Source: Ischnura elegans (taxonomy: Eukaryota > Arthropoda > Insecta > Odonata > Coenagrionidae). From it: a stretch of 64,000 nucleotides of DNA. The number at the start of each line of letters is the position of its first letter. Position 1 is the first letter of the stretch. Positions 43,113 to 55,739 of the stretch are shown piece by piece. The stretch lies in NCBI RefSeq assembly GCF_921293095.1, contig NC_060246.1:87913030-87977029 (forward strand), in the 5' to 3' direction. A program made the position numbers and the translations under genes. The notes under the pieces are model-generated. The model saw only the letters and a list, made by a program, of their open reading frames with translations, searched no databases and was not told where the DNA came from.

Positions 43113-45900
43113 GTATATATATATTATTTGTGCTTCCATGGCCTCAATTTTAATTCTTTGTGCAAAATTAGCAATTTCGTTAACAAGGATTGGGCCATGT
43201 TGCCCAGGATTTAAAGAATGCCAAAAATTTAAAGTTAATTTCACCCTAACTACCGGGAATTACTTTCTGTAGATTCTTTAAGAGACGAAGAAAACCAATT
43301 GCTACGACGGATCCCAATTTGACAGCATATCTTCAAAAACTTTTTGATACATTTCTCATTTCCAATTTTATTCCATTTATTCCAGGGTATTGACTGTTCC
43401 ATGTTACGTTCCCAATAAGATAGTGATCAGAAATCTCAGATATTCGAGTTAAAATGTTCAAATTGCATTCTTGATTATGTTTCAAGAAATTATTTTCCCT
43501 ACGGGCAAGGTTTAGTTTTCCGAGCTGATGAAAAGGAACAAATCTTATTTGTTTTGTAAAAAATGTGTACTAGTCCTTCGATGTCTTAAGTAATTTTTCC
43601 TCTACCTGGTCTAAACCTTATTGAATCCCGGGAGATATCACTAAACTATTGAAAAACTTAAGGGGGACCTTCAGAGCTCCACTATTCCATGGCATATTAT
43701 GACGTCATGCATTCTAGATGTCTCTGTAAATTAGCGAAGGGGTCCGTAGGTGAAGAGAAGGTGGCTGGAATTTAATAACGGAAGCTTAAGTGACATAATT
43801 CCCGTGATAATCGAATAATCTCTTGATTGCAAAATGCGCATTAGGTAGGCGAGAGTCTAACGTAACTTTGCTGCCTTGCTGTCGGTTATTGTGTGGCAGA
43901 GGATATGCTGTACCTGTTTAGGTATTTATCTCTAAGTGATAATTGTGAGTGCTTTGATTTCCCTATTGAAAATATAATTCGTAACCCCGACAGTAATTTT
44001 AGTTATAGAACAACTTGAAGAAGAAAAATGAATGAAGTTATATTTCCTATTTCAGCAATTCCCCAAGACAATACTCATTGAAAATAAAAGTTTTTCGCCA
44101 ATTTTTACGGAATAATTTCAGATTTGACAATTGCTTATGAATCTGTTTCCCTGAAATATAATAAATATTGCTGATCATATATGTAATTAGTGTTTTTATA
44201 GATATCGTTTATTTGTGTTACAACCTGTGACGCATCTTTGAGTGGGATGGTTTCGGGTGGGGAAGAGAAAATTTCCCTTTCTCAACAAGCAAAAAAAAAT
44301 ATATTACTGGTTGAAGCTACCTAATATTTCTGTATTAAGGAGCTTCTACATTACATAATAAGGTACATCAAATTTACCGCTATTGTAGGTTCTTATTGAG
44401 GAAATCACGGGAATTTTGTTTATAAAACCATTACTACATTATTTATTCTCCTCTATTGATCCTTGATAGCATGCTGCAAAGCCGATAAAATATAGGTATT
44501 ATTTTACATGTAGTCTATGTATATGTTATTGAAATACCCAAATAATTGCATAAAGTAAAAAGAAGTTGAGTGTGTGTTAACATTGATCCATGAGTGAAAC
44601 TAGTTATAACTGATGGAATTTTGAAGCAAAACGTGAAAAATGACTTCAAATTCACCGTAATTGATAGCAAGTTCAAGACATAATAGGCTCATTGCCTAGA
44701 ATAGGCAGGAAAAATCAGCAGTATTACCGATACAATAGCTATGCGAATGGATTTACGCAGCCATATATCATATCAGGAGATTGCTAATAATGTATCATAT
44801 CAGGACAATGACAAGCTAATTTTTTTGCTGCACGATTTTAGTGCAACTGATATCCAATAAGGTCACATTTATTGCACTTAATAGACGTCGCATATTGAAA
44901 TAGTCATTCATTAAAAATTGAATTACACGCTAAATTTCCTTTGCCTCATTGAATAACTGATCAGCAGGTGCTTAGATGTTGAAAATAACTGCAATGAAAG
45001 GAATCCTGGCGAATTTTGTCTTCAGAATGAAAGTATTGAGTTACGTTTTTCAGCCGACAAAATGTTTGCGTACGGGATGAACTGTTTTGAGACATTTCAT
45101 GCGTAGTGTAACAAATTTGTATCAATCCACTGTTATAAAAGGTAATTTAATTTATTGTATCTAATATATTATTGTACCGTTTATTTTATTTTTTTATTAT
45201 CATCGGTTTCAATGGATCTATTGCTTTAGTAAGATGTATTTATATTTCGTATTATTGTTGACTTTACCTATAACAATGTAAATACTCTTTCCGGTAAAGT
45301 GCTAAATTTATGTACTCTCATTTTTGCTTGTAGGGCATTGTTGCATAAATCTCGATTTTTTGGTAAAAATCTGCTTAATACAAATTTCAAAATTAATACT
45401 CACAGAGACATATCGCTATAATTCTTTGGTGTTGAAAAATTGCATTGGGTACCTACTGGGTACTCTGGGACAAAACTAGGGAGGAGAGACTTCCTAAATG
45501 TCATGTCGGAGGATAATTTTGAAAATTTATTCCACTAAATAATTTTGCGCGTAAATCGTTAAAAGATCAACAGATACGGTTTAGTTTCTACATAAATTTC
45601 ATCTGTAATTCATGGATGTAAATGAAATGAAGAATTTCGTTTACTCGAAATATTGTTATTAAAAAAATTAAGATTATGTTAGTAAGGAGGCATACTGAAG
45701 GGCGAACTCAATGGTGATCCGTTATACCAGAAAATAGGATTGATTTAACAGCAAAGTAGGTAATATAGAGTACATGGGAAAAATAGTTCATCTTATGATC
45801 ATGGCCATGAGAAAAAGCTATCTTCAAGATAGGTACGTACTTAATCTGCGTAGGAGCAGAATGCGAATTGATGAACTGATTCGAGAAGTCTCTTATTTTT
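43113..45900. other. Long AT-rich non-coding stretch
   Basis: No gene supported. Confidence 0.5.
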
Positions 45901-45932
45901 TTTTTTAATTTTCACCGTTGAGGAGGATATCA

Positions 45933-46088
45933 ATGCCGGGGTCTGTGGGAGTTTCCTGCGACCTTTTCGGAGCGTTAATGGTGTGCTTGCTCTCGGTGCT
46001 CCGGCTGGTTATCGCCGTATTGCTCGGTTTGTTTGCCGAGGCAAACGGAGAACAAGGGAGAGCCATAAGGGAACGTCCATGTTGTTGA
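45933..46088 (+). CDS. Small ORF with signal-peptide-like sequence
   Basis: A 51-codon ORF in a GC-rich island. The N-terminus is followed by a hydrophobic core, LMVCLLSVLRLVIAVLLGLF, then a small-residue AEANG segment that could be a signal peptidase site, then a short charged tail ending in two Cys. It might be a secreted micropeptide or the first coding exon of a secreted protein. The upstream poly-T tract also resembles an acceptor. Against it: the start context is poor, no donor was seen before the stop, and a longer antisense ORF (45905-46255) covers the same bases. No homologue is recognised. Confidence 0.25.
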   Translation: MPGSVGVSCDLFGALMVCLLSVLRLVIAVLLGLFAEANGEQGRAIRERPCC

Positions 46089-46269
46089 GTGGCGTCGCAT
46101 AAAACTCGATCTGGATGGCTTAGAAATCGGCGTGAAGAGGCCCAAGAAAAAGGAGGAGAGGGGGAATGGGGCGCGTTGATGGACAGCGGGCCGATCTGTT
46201 GACGTGCTCGAGTAATCAAGCAATGGATTTGCGCTCGCCCCGGCGGGGGTTTCATCGGTCTAGTATAGT

Positions 46270-48300
46270 GGCGCCATAAGTGGAAGAAAGGGACCCCCTA
46301 GAGATTTTTTTTTCTTTTTTTTACTGCGTGGTTCCTCCTTCCAAAAATTATGTGATTCAAGACGATGATGACAGTTGGCCCATTTACACTGATATTTTTT
46401 TCTGTCCTGATAAGTTTGTGTCCGCCTTATATACTCCTATACATTTATCAAATAAAAAAATTTCAAGCTAGTAGGTTCGTGAGAGTTTTTACTTTACTTC
46501 GTGGTTATTCCCTCCCAAAATTAATGGTCGATATAAAGGTGACAATGAGAGCACATATGTGTTAATATTGTTTTGATCAGTGGCTAGAAATGTCCGCCAA
46601 TTGTTGTGCTAAAGCGACTAATTTTCGCTTAATTTAATGCCAGAGAACATTTATTTTTTAGAAATTTTGAAAAGGCATAGATAATGTGTATAATTTTTCC
46701 TTTTTTTCGTACTTTATTTATTTTTCTACCAAACTTAAGGTATTTAATTTATGCGAGCCTATAATATTATATTAAAGGTGAAACACTTAATACTTGCAGT
46801 CTATAGGTAAAGAAAGTCAATGATTGTAGGGGTGTGTCAATGTGCCATTTTCAGGATTAAAACATTGATACTACTATGGAAATTCTAATATTTTATCTTT
46901 TCTATAGTGGGTAAAAGAAACGAGGTCTGGCCAGGTGTCTCGTTAGAGCGTATTGAAACTAATTTACTTTGCTCAATAACCAATTCAAATTCGTCATGAT
47001 TTCATGAAACGCATCTGAGAGTGCGTCTGATTGATATTTCAGTATTTAATTCTGTTTTGTCCTTGATTTTCATGTCATATGATGTGATGGATTGGATGAG
47101 CTGTTCATTATTTATTACTGCGTGGTTCCTCCTTCCCAAAATTTAATGAGTCGAGATGAAAGTGACTGGGCGAACCTGTGTGCTAACGTTGTGTTGATTC
47201 GCAGCGGCTTAATCTCCCCCAATCGAAGGACTATAGCGAGCCATTTTCTTTTCTGCGCACGAATTCTATAATATTTTGAATACCAATAACATTTACAATT
47301 AAATTATCTTTTCAGCTGCCAAACTTGAGGAAACTATTATTGATGATAATGGGGTATTAATTAGGAATTACACTTTATGCTAGTTTCCCATTGGCAAATA
47401 AATCTATCGCTGGAGGCCGCGAAAATTGGTGCAAACCCTTATGATAACTATTGATTTTAATATTTCTTCTTGTGTTTAGAAAAAAAGATCAGGTGATGTT
47501 TCTGCTGGGAATGAATTGAAAATAACTGCAAAATGAATAATAATACTTCCTTTACAACATTTATTTGCAAGAGAAAACTTATGTTGTGCTTTTTAGAAAA
47601 CATACAACAAATATTTTTATCATTAATGTGGTGCTTCATGCACCGTGAATAAGAATATTTATTGCTTCTTAGAATGAAAAAAATTAATTCCAACTCTATG
47701 CACAAAGATAGTTTATGACGACTCCTATCAATGGTAACCAATTAGGTTGAATTATCTGTCATGATAAGCATTTTAAAGTGTTGCTGGTTGATGTTTCAAT
47801 ATATTTGAGTTGAGTTTTGTGATCTCTTTGCAAAACGTATGATATACCAGCTCGGATGAGCTAGTCATAATTCTCGCTGTGGTATGGCGTGACCCTGTTT
47901 CACCTCAAGAGAGGCGAGCGTGTTTATTTAGGCTTGTTGATCTAATGTAGTTTTTAATTATTACTGGTGTCAAGGCCTAAGTTTTTTTTACTGCGAGCGT
48001 ATCTAGCCCACTACAAGTCAAAGTACTTTGCCCTCTTTTTAAAGTGAATTATTACATGCGAACATCGGGGCCAACATTCGCATTTCGACAAATTGAATTT
48101 TCCGCCACAATTGACTAAAATAAAAATCACTGGATGAACATAAATGAAAAGAATCTGGAATAGGTACGAGTAAAATTAATATTTCGGAAATACGGTTGAT
48201 AAGGAAAAACATATATTTGCTTCCACAGTGCGTAGAAAAATAATTCCAACTAACTGTATTGTGGTATATCCGATAGACCAATGTTATGATTTTCTTTTTC
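46270..48300. other. No gene recognised
   Basis: AT-rich. A phrase TACTGCGTGGTTCCTCC followed by TTCC(A/C)AAAA recurs at about 46321 and 47117, with weaker similarity near 46490, suggesting a small dispersed repeat. Confidence 0.4.
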
Positions 48301-48309
48301 CACTGTATG

Positions 48310-48600
48310 TATGAGTGCTGGATGTGGAGAGTGAGAAGAGGCAGCTTTTAGTTGAGATACGAAGGAGACAGAAGGTGTAGATGGAGGTAGTACTTAGCGA
48401 GGAGGAGATGTTGAAAATGGTGTTAGATGGTAGAATGTTAGGGAAACGAGGGAGGGGAGGGAAGAGAATAGGATCATTATATAGATTGAAAGGGAGTAGG
48501 CCTTACAGTGAATTGAAGAAGGCAGTGCTAGAAGGAAAGGGAGGCTCCCAGCTCACTTCTTTAGTACTCCATGGAAACCTACCTTAATCGGTAGAATAAT
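48310..48600 (+). pseudogene. Non-LTR retrotransposon 3' end
   Basis: RT C-terminal sequence with an open stretch KRIGSLYRLKGSRPYSELKK, like the RGRKRIGxLDRLKxxRPYxExK tail of LINE polyproteins, ending with CCTACCTTAATCGGTAGAAT and an AATAAAATAAATAA 3' tail. Same family as 57900-58590 (-) and 9474-10232 (+). 5'-truncated. Confidence 0.8.
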
Positions 48601-48960
48601 AAAATAAATAAGGTTTTCGCGGCGTTCAGGTTCACAATACGATTGACTTCCGGGTTCTCTCCGCGTTGTGATTTTGATGGTGTCGTTTCACCTACTGTCC
48701 TGTAGGCATCCTCAAGCCAGGCTGAAGCACGGCCAGTAATATACCTCAGCCTAGCCTGGAGATGCCGAACAGTAGGTGAAACGTCGCCATCAAAATCACA
48801 ACGCGGGCGGAACCCAGAAGTATATCGTACTGCGAACCATATATTCCTTTGCATTACCCCAGTGTCACAGTTTAGAAAACAATCAGGCCGGGCATGCTTT
48901 TACGAAGACACTCACTCAGCGTTTACCCTTTTTCGGGGTTATAACTATAATAATAACTGT
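48601..48960 (+). repeat. Inverted-repeat unit downstream of the retrotransposon tail
   Basis: Begins GGTTTTCGCGGCGTTCAGG, contains inverted arms (about 48660-48715 and 48752-48810) with hammerhead-like cores, then a segment containing AACAATCAGGCCGGGCATGC. The whole retrotransposon tail plus this unit recurs in reverse orientation at 57570-58150, so the two parts form one repeat family or were duplicated together. Confidence 0.8.
48755..48790 (+). ncRNA. Hammerhead-like motif, degenerate
   Basis: CTGGAGATGCC, a stem, then GGTGAAACGTCGCC. The core differs from CUGANGA at the fourth base, so activity is unlikely. An inverted, also mutated copy is at 48682-48714 on the minus strand. Confidence 0.3.
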
Positions 48961-50440
48961 ACGCATATGGTTCATTCATAATACCATTTATACTTTGATT
49001 TATTTTTTTTTGCTTGACGTAGTAGAGTGCAAATATTGGTATTTTATATTGTGAATGAGTTGTTTTCGTTGAAACGCCGCAGACATGAAACGTATTTTTG
49101 CGTTATTTAATATAAGGGAGCTATGTTAAGGATTGTGTACTATGTGAATGATAGAGTTCTGTGCGCTAAAGCTCAACTGGTGGTTTGCTCAATATTTTAT
49201 AAAATATGACTACGACGTTTTATTTCCGTGCCAAATGCATAGACCCTATAAAATAGCAATCGGGCTTTCGTCCCACTTAACTTCATTAATGTGGAAGTGC
49301 TTAGCAATATACTTTAAGTATTTTATCATCTGATCCATGCGTTCTTCCATATGAATTCAGGACATTTGTATTAGGTTATATATATATTACTGTTTTCAAC
49401 ATCGAATTCACCGTCAAAATTTTTAAATAGGAGAATATCTCAATCTAAGTTAGCGTTCTAGGTTCACGACTATTCCCTAGAAGTGATTGCCATTGTCACA
49501 GTCGTAGTGAGAATAGGGATTCCTGGATGAGAACTTATCGCCTTTATGGTGGATTTAAATGGTGCTTAAAAATGTTCCCTTGCCGCGGTTTTTACACCTA
49601 GACATGCTCCTCGCGGCCTTTTTTACGAGGAGACAGCACGAAGGGGAATAATGAAAAGTCAGTTCCTCTGTGCTTGGAAACATGAATACAAACATTTCAT
49701 GAAGAGACATGTGCCATTCATTTTTTTATGTTTCAAAGCAAGAAAAAGTATTTTTTTTACCCAAAGGGCAGAAAACAGGGGATGTTCACTCCAACTAATG
49801 CAGAAAATTTTTGATGCTTCTGCTGCCTGTCATCTCTACGTCTTATATTATCCTGAAATTTTATCATCAATGCGATAGGTAAAACTTTAAAAAAGTGTGG
49901 GTAGTGCCATTATTGAGCCCTGATGGGAAAATTCAATCGAATGGGCAAAGATATTACTATACCATCGTTACACTATTGGAAAGAACTACCGGAGTCACGT
50001 TAAGATTCTGGCAGAAATATTGAGTAAAACTGCTAAAATTCAGCCGAGAGATACCTTAAAGTTTCCTAACCACCAAACCTAGCTCTACTTTTAGGGCATA
50101 ATGGTAATTATAGCGACAGAATTCCTAAGAGGAAATGAAATGCTTCTGTGATTACTGAATTGAGTTGATAGTCGTGTAGGATCAACTACTAAAATCTATT
50201 TTACGAATTATAGTATTGCCTTAGAATCTGCTTTTCCTTGCTGTGTACGTGTGGAACAAAGGCACATTTAAGATGGTATGAATTCATCAAGTATGATCTT
50301 TCTTCAATGTCATCAGGAAAACCTTAATTTAACGATACACACTCTTCATTAACTATCTGGAATATTCTGACCCTTTTTAAATGCTTTGTTATGATGTAAA
50401 TGCTATTCACTCTCGCCCTCAATGATTGTTCAAGAAGAAG
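48961..50440. other. AT-rich, no gene recognised
   Basis: Short frames only, none with motifs. Confidence 0.5.
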
Positions 50441-50444
50441 GTTG

Positions 50445-50638
50445 GTCAGAATAGGTGAGGGTAGGGCTCAGTCCAGTCTCAGCTCTAGGCGTAAGACGTT
50501 CACACATTCTGGGTAGCCGGGCCATGTGGGGGCATTTATTTTTCATAGGCCACATCGCACTCCGAGGGATATCCGTAGTTTTACCAGGGATTTGAACCCA
50601 GGAATCTTTGTTCTACCAATCTCCATCCTATATTCTTC
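50445..50638 (-). mobile_element. tRNA-derived SINE, minus strand
   Basis: The minus strand has box-A-like GGAGATTGGTAGAACAAAG and box B GGGTTCAAATCC (in CTGGGTTCAAATCCCTGG), followed by a body including TATCCCTCGGAGTGCGATG and a CACATGGCCCGGCTACCC segment. Box spacing fits a Pol III promoter. Only one copy lies in the window, so the 3' boundary is approximate. Confidence 0.6.
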
Positions 50639-53380
50639 ATGTATAATGTGAGTTCTGTAGCCCTGGGCTCTACCCAATGGATTGACACGCTAATTAATTT
50701 ACTATCATTGATGCTCATTTGGATTTGGATCATATCAAGTTTTCAGAGACATTTATTCCCCATTTTTCTGCCTCTTAGGTTAGATAAGTTTCCGAAAATT
50801 GACGCAGGAATAATTATTGGCATTGGTAGTTCAGATATGCTGTCAGGTGATATCTAATCTAAAAATAGCGAAATGGTATTCCATAAAAATAGAGTGTAAA
50901 CTGTGTTCACATCTTTGTGAAAGATTAGTGGCCAACTCGATAGGCCTAATTTTACCCCTATTTTTATAATAGTAGGAGTAAATATGACATAAGTTTAACT
51001 TTAAATCATTTATATTTATGAAATTAATGTGAGATTAAATCAAATGGAGAAATGGCAAATTGCTGCGTTATCACTTATGTAAAAAACTATATCGTGATCT
51101 TCCAAGCGTGCCATCTAAAAACTCTTTCAGTTTATCCATTCATTTCCAATTTTTAGTGGCTCATCAAAATTCTTGGAGGAGGGTTGAGCCAAGTTGTTCT
51201 CGATGTAAAATTTGGACGCGAGTACGTACGAGATAATTACTTTTTAGGAAAGTGGAGTGATGAGTTAAGGAAATTAATATTGGAACTATGAAATACCGAC
51301 GGATTCCTGAATAATGTGTCGTATTTCACAGTATATTTTTGTTTACGGCTGACAGTATGTGGATGGAGCTCATTCTCGAGGTGTATTGAAATTATTATCT
51401 TAAAATGCATGGAGGCAATATTGGTATGCATAAATATCAATCCTGTTCAAGTATAGAAAAACGGCGATTATGCGAGCACTCGAATTTTAGCTGCTGCTCA
51501 GCTGCTGTTACGCGGAATGAAGCTTCAAATGAGGGATATTCATCAAAGCTGTGCGTGAGCGTTGATGTCAGCGTGATACATCGATATTGGATTTTCTCAA
51601 TTTCACACAATTCGTCTCCAATTCGTAAGACTAATCACTTTGACACTTCGACTCCTGATTTTAATTTTTACGTAATTGAGTTCGCTGTTTTACTCGTGAT
51701 GATTGAGGTCATCGATTGCTATTACTTCTTAATTTATTGAGGTTTAAATCTTTCATCATGTGTTCCGAGAGGAATTGATTTGTCAATGCACACCCACTGT
51801 ATAAGTTATCAGCTAGATCAAGAAGCCGGATTGCACCAAAATTTCTGCATTACATTCAATTTATTTTACTGCGCATGGGACAAATCAGCAGTGACTTAAT
51901 AACTATCCATGAATTAAAAAGGCTGATGAAAAGATAAGGAAAAGTAATGCAGATATTAAAAATTCAGGTATTTTTCATGCTAATAAGAGCAGTAAAACTT
52001 CTCGTATTAGCGCTCTATTAATTGAGAGCTAGGAACTAGCTACCGGTATTAGCAACATTACATTTCTTATCCATACAGATAACGAGGTAATATAATTAGA
52101 GCCTATGCTAATATTCGAAATAAGTTTTTGAAAATTATTTTTTCTGTTCGTTTATTTTTGAGAATAATTATATCGAGAAATTCCAAAATTATTCATTTGA
52201 TGCATATAAGAGGATATTTTTGTAATAAAAATGTCTAAATTCGATGGAAATAGTCTATATTTCTGACCACGATTAAATTCAACTTTTATTCAGGTTACCA
52301 ACTTTATGCAGGGGATTGATTTTAATCAATTGTTATGATAATGTAACTTTTGAGACATTTCTGTTTCATTACCATTTCTATAGTTATTTTCAGTGCTGCA
52401 AAGGTCAATGGTCATAGTAAATGATCTTATTGGTATTAGTCTCCAAGTTGCAAATACTATTTATTACTCACATTGTTGAGTCCTCTAATCTAGCAACAGG
52501 TGTTACCATAATTTCATCTTAAACCATGCTTCATTAATTGTCTCTTAAAGTTAAGTTCTATTCTGATTCTTAATGCTTCAGTTTTTTACTCGATTTCTTA
52601 ATCTTCTTTATGTTTTAGAACATATGCTGATAACAAATGTATTAATTTTTTCATGCTGCCAATGAATTAGTGACAGTAAATTATTTTCACTCTCGGAAAG
52701 CAACAAACTCGATTATTTTTTCAGACTTACATTTTTACTTTACTTGATAATTTATTTTTTTTAAATCCGTGGCGATTACGTCTTCTGAAGTCAAAAAATG
52801 GGAGTTTCCTGATGATTTAATAACTTTTAGACTCACTCAAGTGTGCTTAATTAACGGATGACTATCCTATAAGAATATAAATAGAATGGGCTCCGTCACG
52901 ATTAAGTTATTAAGTCTTATGTTATGAGTAATGGAACACCCTTAATTCTCACCCTTTAGTAAACATACTTTTTTGAGTCAATTATCAAACATTCAGTAGT
53001 CTCTCGAAAGATCATTGAGTCAGGTTAGCCTTTTCGCTTTGCAGCTGATGAGAAAATATCATTCGTTATCATCTGGAGTCAGACCAGATTGCCCGCTTTC
53101 ATGCCGAGTGAGTCGTTTAAAGCATCCTTTTTTTGTATTTTTTTATATTCGTAATATCATTTGTTTTTTTATACTCAATACAGTTCTATCTGGTATATTT
53201 CTATATCTGTTATAGTTCTATCTGGTATTTTTCTACTTCGAGAAATTATGAGCGCGATTTTTATAAAATTACGTTTGGGAACGGAAGATTTTTTCGACAA
53301 ATAGGATTTTCCACCTAATTTTCTTCCTAGAGCAGATATTTTATGACTAGCCACATTTGTTTCGTAAAATGGCACCGGAA
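50639..53380. other. AT-rich, no gene recognised
   Basis: The 111-codon plus ORF at 51405-51740 has no recognisable motif; it might be an exon but lacks clear splice borders. Confidence 0.4.
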
Positions 53381-53399
53381 GACGCCATAATTACAACGC

Positions 53400-54200
53400 T
53401 AGGGCAGGAAACTCCTCACAATGCCGAACTGCTTGCCGGTATTAGTGGGTGGTGAGCCGCTGACCATCAATAGCGCAGGGAGGAGCTCTTGGACATTATG
53501 TCTTATGCGTGACGACGAGAAAGACATTTCGTCGTGGACATTAATTAGCGCGGTAAAAATTAATACGCCGAGGAGATGCGGGATAATATATTATAAAAGG
53601 GAGAGGACCCACTAAACCTGATGGACACATGAGATGGCTAATAGTCTCCGTGGAGGTGCTAATCGAAAGCATGTTTACGACGGCGATGATACCCCTGTTT
53701 TCCCTCCCTCCTGGCCGTGTATATCATTTTTTCTCTCTCGACCTCTCCTCGCTAAATTGATGGCCTCGGTGGCGTTTGAGTGGTGAAGTAGTGAGGGAGG
53801 AAGGGGTGGTGGACTTTTTTATTACTCACCGCATGCGTGACTGACCAGGCACGCGAGGACGATGGCTGCTACGGCCATCAGTGGTGGCGGTTGGATTCTG
53901 CACCGTTGCGAGGAGACCGCTTCCAACAATCTTCCCATAATTCCTTCGCTCTCTCTCCTCTCCGGTGTCCCTCCTGATACGTCGCAGTCGTTTTCTTTCA
54001 AACCTCTTCGTTGTCACTTTTCCTGTTTTTTTTTCTTCTCTCTTTTTTTTTTATCTATATACTTTCCATGCGCCCCCTCCTTCGACGATGTATATCCCAG
54101 CGGAACCAAACCAAACAAATAAACTCCCTTCTCCTCGAACTTATATTACCTCTTACGTCCCACTTCCCAATGCCACCGCAACACGATGGTTACTTTCGTT
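53400..54200. other. Mixed-composition stretch with pyrimidine-rich plus strand
   Basis: Moderately GC-rich patches at 53420-53560 and 53830-53930. ORFs (53421-53615, 53862-54122, 53965-54366) are Ser/Phe-rich and explained by TTTC-rich composition. No gene called. Confidence 0.4.
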
Positions 54201-54769
54201 TTTCTGTCTGGTTTGTTTTTCAATATTATCTTTCTGCGGAACGTCTTCCTATCTTCAGGCGAGTGTCAATCTTTTAAGGAACTGGAAAAGGAAACGAGGT
54301 TGTTCGAAGAAAAGAAAAAACAATGTATGGAGCAGTTATTATCCGTTATTCAGTTATATTCTATGATTCATTGAGAGCAAAAATTCAATGAAGAAGCGTT
54401 TTAGAACTGGTAAAGGAGTTTGCTCAACCCCTTGGACAGTTTACGCAACACAGACAAATAGAATTATTAAACACCGAATGATACCTCTAAGAGATATGAT
54501 AATTTTGTAGATATTGTAGCTAGTCAAAAGTTAGAGATGACAGGGGTTAAGTGGCTTATTGTTTGACTACTTTAAAATAATAATAAATGTGATTGAAAAA
54601 CTTAATTTCCAACCAAAATCCCCTTCCGTAATTCCCAAGTGACTTAGTAATACTATTGGTTAATTCTGATGTTCAAATTAATTTACCTTTCACGAGGTAA
54701 TAAAATCAAACCTGTCTATTCTCGTTCGACTTCTCTCTATGGAATTCCACTTGAAAAATTGTGAGGAGA

Positions 54770-55140
54770 TACTCGCGTTCTCTACTCGAATCACACGCGA
54801 GAACGGGAGGCCGGCTTCCTGAGACCACTTGTCGCGCGGGACCGCACTAGTTTGTCGCTCGGCCCACAGGTGATTCGGCGTCCTCCTCACCCTCCACTGG
54901 CCGGAGAAGGACAGAGTGTGCGGTCCGGCGAAGCTGTTGACTCTCGGGAGCCAAGCCGAGACAGGAGGTGCGGCGGAAAGAATACTACTACTAATCGCAG
55001 AACGTGGTGGACGAGAGAGTGAAAAATTTAAAGGAGAGGAAGATGAGCAGGTCCGCGCTTTCTGGAGAGAAATGTACCACAAACGGGAGGGGAAATAAGA
55101 GAGAGGGTTTTCTTTCCAAACAAGAGGTCCGGAGATGAGT
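54770..55140 (-). other. Possible first exon / 5' UTR, minus strand
   Basis: GC-rich block lying just downstream (minus sense) of the putative TATA promoter. It stays open for 130 codons (54690-55082), Ser/Arg-rich without a known domain. Candidate donor sites exist, for example AAAG|GTAAAT near 54685-54695. Confidence 0.25.
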
Positions 55141-55167
55141 GTCGCCTTGTTCCGCTCCGTGCCGCGG

Positions 55168-55174
55168 CTTTATA
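55168..55174 (-). promoter_or_regulatory. Candidate TATA box, minus strand
   Basis: CCTATAAAGCC on the minus strand, preceded about 40-50 nt upstream by CTCTCTCTCTCT (GAGA-factor-type repeat, about 55213-55225) and followed about 30 nt downstream by CACTCATC, which roughly fits an arthropod initiator. No transcript evidence. Confidence 0.3.
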
Positions 55175-55249
55175 GGTTGTGCCCGGAGGAAGAGAGGGGA
55201 CCTCCGCCGTAATAGAGAGAGAGAGAAGGGTCGTCTTCCCCCCACCCAT

Positions 55250-55665
55250 CCCCGTCACGGTCGGAGGAGGGGTATCTGGTGGTGAGAAGGGGTGAGAAAT
55301 CGGTTATGTGCAGAAAGGCTGTGTGGAGTGGAGTGCGGGGGTGGGGACGGATAAGTATTTGGACGGATTTGTGGGGTGAGGGGGTGCAGCGAAAGGTGTG
55401 GGTGGATATGAGGGTGGAGGAGGAGGGGATTTGGGATTTGGGGAAATGAGAGAGCGTACGTGGAAGGGGAGTGAGGGGGAGGCGGGGGAGCGTGTACGTA
55501 AAAGTAGGGGAGGGGAAGAGGGGGGGAGTGGAGTTTGCGGAATGAATTGTGAGAGGGAGGAGGCACGAAGTTTGTATTGGGAGGATTTTGACGGGTGGGG
55601 AACGGATTCGGAGAACCGGCGGCAAAGGGTATGGAGAAGGGTATGGCGGAAGTAGGATAAAGTGG
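55250..55665 (+). repeat. Purine/G-rich strand-asymmetric tract
   Basis: Roughly 400 bp with almost no pyrimidine runs on the plus strand (GGGGTGGGG, GGAGGAGGAGGGG). The antisense Pro/Ser-rich ORFs (55170-55723) are compositional artefacts. Confidence 0.6.
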
Positions 55666-55739
55666 GGGTGGTTAACCACCCTTCGACTGTGTAACGCAGT
55701 GCAACACCCAAATATGCAGCCACACGCCCATTGAGGTGA

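Noticed and set aside
45905..46255. 116-codon minus-strand ORF
   Set aside because: No motif; the opposite strand has a more protein-like hydrophobic segment; composition effect likely.
53862..54366. Ser/Phe-rich overlapping ORFs
   Set aside because: Generated by TTTC-rich sequence; no domain or splice support.
55170..55723. Pro/Ser-rich ORFs of 103-169 codons on the minus strand
   Set aside because: Compositional artefact of the purine-rich tract; three overlapping frames are open at once.
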